Source: Flavimaricola sp.
GTDB lineage: Bacteria; Pseudomonadota; Alphaproteobacteria; Rhodobacterales; Rhodobacteraceae
DNA: 7,294 bases
Assembly (NCBI GenBank): GCA_023300365.1
Contig: JALZWD010000009.1
Span: 1 to 7,294, forward strand
Direction: 5' to 3'
Position 1 is the first letter of the stretch, and each line of letters opens with the position of its first letter. Of the stretch, positions 5,822 to 7,294 are shown piece after piece. The notes below the pieces were generated by a model that worked only from the letters and a program-made list of their open reading frames with translations, was not told the DNA's origin and did not search any database. Made by a program: the position numbers and the translations under genes.

Positions 5822-6967
5822 ATGTTGGAACACAAAGACATGACCGCCGCCGTTATCGGCACCGGCTTTATCGGGACGGTACACACTCAGGCGTTGCGCC
5901 GGTTGGGTATCACTGTGCGTGGGGTTTTGGGGTCAAGTGCCGCTCGGGGTGCGCAGGGCGCCAAGGCGATGGGTGTGGGGCATGCCTATGCCAGCCTTGA
6001 TGAGCTGTTGGGTGATGCGGCGATTGATGTTGTGCACGTCACCTCGCCCAATCACCTTCATTACCCCCAAGTTAAGGCGGTGCTTGCAGCGGGCAAACAT
6101 GTGATTTGCGAAAAACCACTTGCCATGACTGCCACCCAATCCGCCGAGATGGTGGCCCTTGCCCAAGCGAGTGGTAAGGTTTGCGCCGTTTGCTATAACA
6201 TCCGTTTCTATCCCCTTAATCAGCACGCCCACGGCATGGTGAAATCCGGCGATTTGGGTGATATTCGTTTTGTCACTGGCCACTATCACCAAGATTGGCT
6301 TGCCCAATCTACAGACTGGAATTGGCGGCTTGAGACAGATATCGGCGGGGCGCTCCGCTCGGTTGGGGATATCGGCACGCATTGGATTGATTTGGTCAGT
6401 TTTGTTACTGGCCAAAAGGTTGTTGAGGTGATGGCGGACCTTAAGACATTCCTGCCCGAGCGGGCCAAACCGACGGGCTCTGTCGCTACCTTTGGCCAAA
6501 GCGAAGGCGAGACCACCAACCAAGCCATTACTACTGACGATGCAGCTATGATTATGCTGCGTATGGACGGCGGGGCCACAGGGGTGATGACCACGAGCCA
6601 AATTAACATTGGCCGTAAGAATTCCCTGCAGTGGGATGTGGCGGGATCACGAGCCTCGGCGGCGTGGGACAGCGAAACCCCAGACCATTTATTCATCGGT
6701 CATCGCGATGCGCCCAACCAAATCCTCCAACGCGATGCGGCATTGATGAACGCTGTGGGGGCCGCGGCCGCCCGCGTGCCTGGTGGCCATGTCGAGGGTT
6801 TCGCGGATACCTTTGGTGCATTTTTTGACCAGTTTTATGCTGATGCGGCAAATGGACAGCGCGGGGCCACCTCAACCTATGCCGGGTTCGAGGATGGCGA
6901 TTATGAAATGCGCATTTGTGATGCCGTGTTGCAAAGCGCCCGCAGCGGCGGCTGGGTATCGGTATGA
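5822..6967 (+). CDS. Gfo/Idh/MocA-family NAD(P)-dependent oxidoreductase
   Basis: 381 residues from the ATG at 5822 (AGGGAGA 11 bases upstream); the ATG at 5840 is an alternative that would place the family start MTAAVIGTGFIG directly at the N-terminus. Domain 1 (to about residue 125) is a Rossmann fold with GTGFIG (13-18) and the family hallmark EKP (97-99, in VICEKPLAMT) that contacts the nicotinamide. Domain 2 is the C-terminal alpha/beta domain with GGALRSVGDIGTHWIDL: D183 and H187 fit the catalytic Asp/His pair of the family. Members oxidise or reduce sugars and polyols such as myo-inositol, glucose or rhizopines; the substrate cannot be read from sequence. It is cytoplasmic with no signal. 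It is followed after 28 bases by a sugar isomerase/epimerase gene, so both probably act in one carbohydrate pathway. It is divergent from the importer operon. Confidence 0.92.
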   Translation: MLEHKDMTAAVIGTGFIGTVHTQALRRLGITVRGVLGSSAARGAQGAKAMGVGHAYASLDELLGDAAIDVVHVTSPNHLHYPQVKAVLAAGKHVICEKPLAMTATQSAEMVALAQASGKVCAVCYNIRFYPLNQHAHGMVKSGDLGDIRFVTGHYHQDWLAQSTDWNWRLETDIGGALRSVGDIGTHWIDLVSFVTGQKVVEVMADLKTFLPERAKPTGSVATFGQSEGETTNQAITTDDAAMIMLRMDGGATGVMTTSQINIGRKNSLQWDVAGSRASAAWDSETPDHLFIGHRDAPNQILQRDAALMNAVGAAAARVPGGHVEGFADTFGAFFDQFYADAANGQRGATSTYAGFEDGDYEMRICDAVLQSARSGGWVSV

Positions 6968-6995
6968 TTTTGCGGCTATTGAGATTGGATAGGAC

Positions 6996-7294
6996 ATGAA
7001 ACTTGGTCTTTTGACAGCGCCTTTTGAAGACACTGATTTGATGCAAGTGGCGGATTGGACGGCGGCCAATGGCATGTCCGCTCTGGAGGTGGCCTGTTGG
7101 CCTGCGTCGGGTGGAGAAAAGCGGCGCTATGCGGGGACTAGCCATATCGATGTGGATGGCCTTGGCGCATCTCAGGGGGCTGAAATCGTCGGTGGCTTGG
7201 CTGAGAAGGGCATCGAAATTTCTGGCTTGGGCTATTATCCCAACCCGCTTCACGCCGATGCAGATCACCGTGAGGCGGTGATTGGGCATTTAAA
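6996..7294 (+). CDS. Sugar phosphate isomerase/epimerase (xylose isomerase-like TIM barrel), 3' truncated by window edge
   Basis: An ATG at 6996 opens a frame with no stop to the window end (99 full codons). GGA at 6987-6989 in a purine-rich stretch gives a ribosome site. It starts MKLGLLTAPFEDTDL, the first barrel strand, followed by VADWTAANGMSALEVACWP, where the Glu after the second strand is the usual first metal-site region of the AP_endonuc_2/xylose isomerase-like family. Further on comes GIEISGLGYYPNPLHAD followed by HREAVIGHL, a conserved stretch of sugar phosphate isomerase/epimerases often paired with Gfo/Idh/MocA dehydrogenases. Complete members are about 260-320 residues, so roughly two thirds is missing. 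The 28-base gap to the dehydrogenase indicates co-transcription. Substrate unknown; an inositol- or keto-sugar-type role would fit the pairing. Confidence 0.85.
   Translation, partial: MKLGLLTAPFEDTDLMQVADWTAANGMSALEVACWPASGGEKRRYAGTSHIDVDGLGASQGAEIVGGLAEKGIEISGLGYYPNPLHADADHREAVIGHL

Noticed and set aside
5933..6601. Long minus-strand open frame (222 codons) opposite the Gfo/Idh/MocA gene
   Set aside because: It is antisense to a gene with clear family motifs, has no recognisable domain or ribosome site, and arises from the codon bias of the real gene.
6693..7289. Minus-strand open frame of 198 codons over the end of the oxidoreductase and the isomerase start
   Set aside because: Composition is rich in Arg/His/Pro as expected for an antisense frame, and it overlaps two well-supported plus-strand genes.

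Overview
The window looks like a chromosomal segment of a marine-type alphaproteobacterium, most likely a Rhodobacterales (roseobacter-group) species. This rests on the style of the transporter proteins, the moderate-to-high G+C coding bias, the serralysin-type RTX tail and the Gfo/Idh/MocA plus sugar isomerase pair. No rRNA, tRNA or CRISPR array was seen, so the placement is inference from protein character only.

Layout. (1) Bases 1-699 are the 3' end of a gene for a secreted RTX (calcium-binding repeat) protein that begins outside the window. (2) Bases ~735-1924 are a complete-looking IS3-family insertion sequence. It has orfA, an orfB with an intact D,D(35)E triad, a plausible -1 frameshift site and imperfect terminal inverted repeats, but no visible target-site duplication. 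(3) Bases 1925-2107 hold a short spacer with broken coding-like frames and a strong hairpin terminator. (4) Bases 2108-5384 are a minus-strand ABC importer operon, transcribed as substrate-binding protein, ATPase, permease, of the taurine/sulfonate/nitrate class; the binding protein most resembles roseobacter TauA. (5) Bases 5385-5821 are a divergent intergenic region. (6) Bases 5822-7294 are a plus-strand pair: a Gfo/Idh/MocA oxidoreductase and the start of a xylose-isomerase-like TIM-barrel sugar isomerase/epimerase that runs off the window.

How the genes work together. The binding protein would capture a small organic ligand (taurine or a related sulfonate is the best guess) in the periplasm and deliver it to the permease, driven by the ATPase. 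The permease and ATPase genes overlap by ATGA, and an intercistronic hairpin after the binding-protein gene probably sets a higher level of that subunit. The divergent oxidoreductase/isomerase pair is a typical polyol or sugar (inositol-like) catabolic module. No taurine-degradation gene (tpa, xsc, tauXY) is visible, so the functional link between the two divergent units is unproven.

The most unusual feature is in the permease. It carries an extra N-terminal membrane segment and a periplasmic insertion of about 125 residues, placed exactly between the first canonical membrane helix and the conserved LPPP motif. The insertion looks like a (possibly permuted) cadherin/VCBS-type Ig-like module, as found in bacterial adhesins. 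This is the strongest candidate in the window for something not well described. The second point of interest is the insertion sequence at the junction between two unrelated neighbourhoods without a target duplication, which is compatible with an IS-mediated rearrangement.
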